The position numbers and the translations under genes were made by a program. 8,315 nt of DNA from Candidatus Aminicenantota bacterium. GTDB lineage: Bacteria; Acidobacteriota; B3-B38; Guanabaribacteriales; B3-B38. Location of the stretch: NCBI GenBank assembly GCA_029880275.1, contig JAOUOQ010000075.1:1-8315 (forward strand), read 5' to 3'. Shown here piece after piece: positions 7,199 to 8,315 of the stretch. Position 1 is the first letter of the stretch, and each line of letters opens with the position of its first letter. The notes beneath the pieces were generated by a model, which saw nothing but the letters and a program-made list of their open reading frames with translations, made no database searches and was not told where the DNA came from.

Positions 7199-7866
7199 TG
7201 ATAACCGCTGTAAGGAAGCCACTCAACGAAATAATAGAAATGGTAGCCCCCTACGAGAAGATTTTGGTAACTGGCTGCGGCACCTGCGTCACCATAGATT
7301 ACTCTGGCGGGGCTAAAGAGGCAGCTATCCTTGCCTCGCAACTGCGTATCGCACGGAGGCTGGGAGGGAAAAAGCTGGAAACCCTGGAGCAAACCGTGGA
7401 GCGGCAGTGCGAATGGGAGTTTGTAAAGGAGTTTACCGACCATGCGGCTGAGTGCCAAGCGATAATAAGCATGGCCTGCGGAGCGGGAATACAGACGGTA
7501 GCTGCCGCCTTCCCAGATAAGCCGATATTCCCCGGAGTCAACACCCGATTTATCGGCATGCCCCAGAAACAGGGTGTCTGGGAGGAGCGATGCGTTTGCT
7601 GCGGCAACTGCGTCCTCCATCTTACCGGTGGGCTGTGCCCCTTTGCCCGCTGCGCCAAGACCCTCCTCAACGGACCCTGCGAGGGGTCGCAGAACGGCAA
7701 ATGTGAGGTGAACCGAGAGCTTGACTGCGTCTGGCAGCAGATATACGACAGCTTAAAAGAGAAAGGGAGGTTAGCTGACCTGCGGAAGATATTCCCTCTG
7801 CGCGACTGGTCTACCGGTGAGGACGGAGGCTACCGGATAACCGTCAGGGAGGATATGATGCTATGA
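7198..7866 (+). CDS. metV: MetV, methylenetetrahydrofolate reductase C-terminal-type iron-sulfur partner subunit
   Basis: Cysteine-rich partner of MetF in acetogen-type methylene-tetrahydrofolate reductases, thought to carry iron-sulfur clusters and feed electrons to the MetF flavin. The 222-aa length is typical. Fourteen cysteines are visible: an N-terminal GCGTC pair (Cys27, Cys30), Cys71, Cys86 and Cys94, then the signature region CVCCGNC (132-138) followed by HLTGGLCPFARCAKTLLNGP (141-160) with Cys147 and Cys152, then Cys161, Cys169 in GKCEV, and Cys177. The start at ATG 7198 overlaps the mvhD-2 stop by one base and has GAGGGAG 9 nt upstream; the stop overlaps the metF start by four bases (ATGA). 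Position between MvhD and MetF matches the Hdr-MvhD-MetVF module of Moorella-like acetogens, which supports electron delivery from MvhD via MetV to MetF. The family call rests on recognised motifs and context. Confidence 0.9.
   Translation: MITAVRKPLNEIIEMVAPYEKILVTGCGTCVTIDYSGGAKEAAILASQLRIARRLGGKKLETLEQTVERQCEWEFVKEFTDHAAECQAIISMACGAGIQTVAAAFPDKPIFPGVNTRFIGMPQKQGVWEERCVCCGNCVLHLTGGLCPFARCAKTLLNGPCEGSQNGKCEVNRELDCVWQQIYDSLKEKGRLADLRKIFPLRDWSTGEDGGYRITVREDMML
7846..7853 (+). promoter_or_regulatory. Shine-Dalgarno deciding the metF start
   Basis: AGGGAGGA ends 9 nt before ATG 7863. The two closer ATGs at 7855 and 7858 are in the metV frame, so the metF start is the ATG that overlaps the metV stop as ATGA. 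Confidence 0.7.
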
Positions 7867-8315
7867 GCGCCAACAGCGGTCTGAAAAAGCTATTAGAAAA
7901 GGGAGAGTTTGTAATAATTGCCGGCATCGGTATCCCCCGCGGGGCTGATTTTAAACCACTGGAAGAGCGATACAAGCTGTTAGAGAAAAAGGTCAATGCC
8001 TTTTTTATACCCGACAATCCGGGAGCAAATGTCCACCTCCTGGGTCTGGCAGCGGCGGTTCATATTGAGAAGCGGGGCGGGGAGACGGTGCTGGAACTGA
8101 ACTGCCGGGATAGAAATCGCATCGCCATCCAGAGCTCTATTCTGGGAGCGGCTGCTCTGGGTATACCCAACCTTCTCTTCTCCACCGGCGACCATCAGAC
8201 CCTGGGCAACTTCAGAGGGGCTAAAAGGGTCTACGATGTGGACCTGACTCAAGCCATCCAGATAGCCCGGGGAATGAGGGATGAGAAAAAATTCTCCAAT
8301 GGTGAGGAGGTAGAG
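7863..8315 (+). CDS. metF: Methylenetetrahydrofolate reductase (MetF family), 3' partial
   Basis: FAD-dependent TIM-barrel enzyme family that reduces 5,10-methylene-THF to 5-methyl-THF, the last C1 step of the Wood-Ljungdahl methyl branch before the corrinoid protein. The 151 codons shown run off the window; a complete protein is usually about 280-310 aa, so roughly half is present. Recognised motifs: GIPRGAD (23-29), DNPGAN (51-56), LNCRDRNRIAIQS (79-91) with the family's conserved Asp83, AAALGIPNLLFSTGDH (96-111), and AKRVYDVD near 120-127. The usual first-strand catalytic Glu (AEIGPPKG in relatives, as I recall) is Gly21 here (GGC at 7923-7925) in AGIGIPRG. This is unusual and leaves activity on the standard substrate uncertain. 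Coupled to metV by a 4-nt ATGA overlap. The family call is firm; the catalytic competence is open. Confidence 0.9.
   Translation, partial: MSANSGLKKLLEKGEFVIIAGIGIPRGADFKPLEERYKLLEKKVNAFFIPDNPGANVHLLGLAAAVHIEKRGGETVLELNCRDRNRIAIQSSILGAAALGIPNLLFSTGDHQTLGNFRGAKRVYDVDLTQAIQIARGMRDEKKFSNGEEVE

Noticed and set aside
7003..7620. Minus-strand open frame spanning the end of mvhD-2 and metV
   Set aside because: It overlaps the read-through part of mvhD-2 and the conserved MetV motifs; no protein family is recognisable in it.
7980..8252. Minus-strand open frame at the 3' end
   Set aside because: Shadow of metF, whose + strand motifs (CRDRN, TGDH) are clear.

Overview
The window holds one strand of tightly packed, co-directional genes that read as an electron-transfer and one-carbon (C1) locus of an anaerobic bacterium. 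The order is dihydrolipoyl dehydrogenase (5' end outside the window), glycine cleavage protein H, an MvhD-type iron-sulfur protein, a 1475-residue HdrA/NfnB-type flavo-iron-sulfur fusion, a second MvhD, MetV, and MetF (3' end outside the window). No rRNA, tRNA, mobile element, CRISPR or terminator was seen. All real genes are on the + strand, and from 1854 on the gaps are 22 nt, 4 nt, or small overlaps (TAATG, ATGA), which suggests one operon with translational coupling.

The main result is at 6755-7198. A naive reading gives a 71-residue protein ending at TGA 6968-6970. The same frame continues after the TGA for 75 sense codons and completes a normal-length MvhD. The TGA stands exactly where the paralogue at 1854 has a conserved cysteine (C-x4-C there, TGA-x4-C here). 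A near-perfect hairpin with a G-starting apical loop lies 22-23 nt after the TGA, as expected for a bacterial SECIS element. I therefore annotate a selenoprotein MvhD (147 aa, Sec72), not a pseudogene. A SECIS inside the coding region just after the UGA is the bacterial arrangement (archaea place theirs in untranslated regions), so the host is probably a selenocysteine-using bacterium. The phylum cannot be settled from this window; uncultured Wood-Ljungdahl bacteria such as Dehalococcoidia-like Chloroflexota are a weak guess.

Region by region: 1-1362 is Lpd; 1363-1424 is an AT-rich gap with a nested dyad and a possible promoter; 1425-1799 is GcvH with its lipoyl lysine; 1854-2300 is MvhD-1, which lacks one cysteine of the N-terminal CxxC; 2323-6750 is an HdrA-like module interrupted by a complete GltD/NfnB-type NAD(P)H oxidoreductase module and followed by a second HdrA module with two C-terminal [4Fe-4S] motifs; 6755-7198 is the Sec-containing MvhD-2; 7198-7866 is MetV; 7863-8315 is the start of MetF, whose usual catalytic Glu appears to be Gly.

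Inferred joint role: HdrA, MvhD, MetV and MetF resemble the Hdr-MvhD-MetVF module of acetogens such as Moorella, in which methylene-tetrahydrofolate reduction is linked to a flavin-based electron-transfer hub. Here HdrB and HdrC are absent from the window, the hub carries its own NAD(P)H-type module, and two MvhD proteins flank two HdrA modules. Lpd and GcvH upstream suggest a link to the glycine cleavage/synthase system, which makes or consumes the methylene-THF that MetF would reduce.
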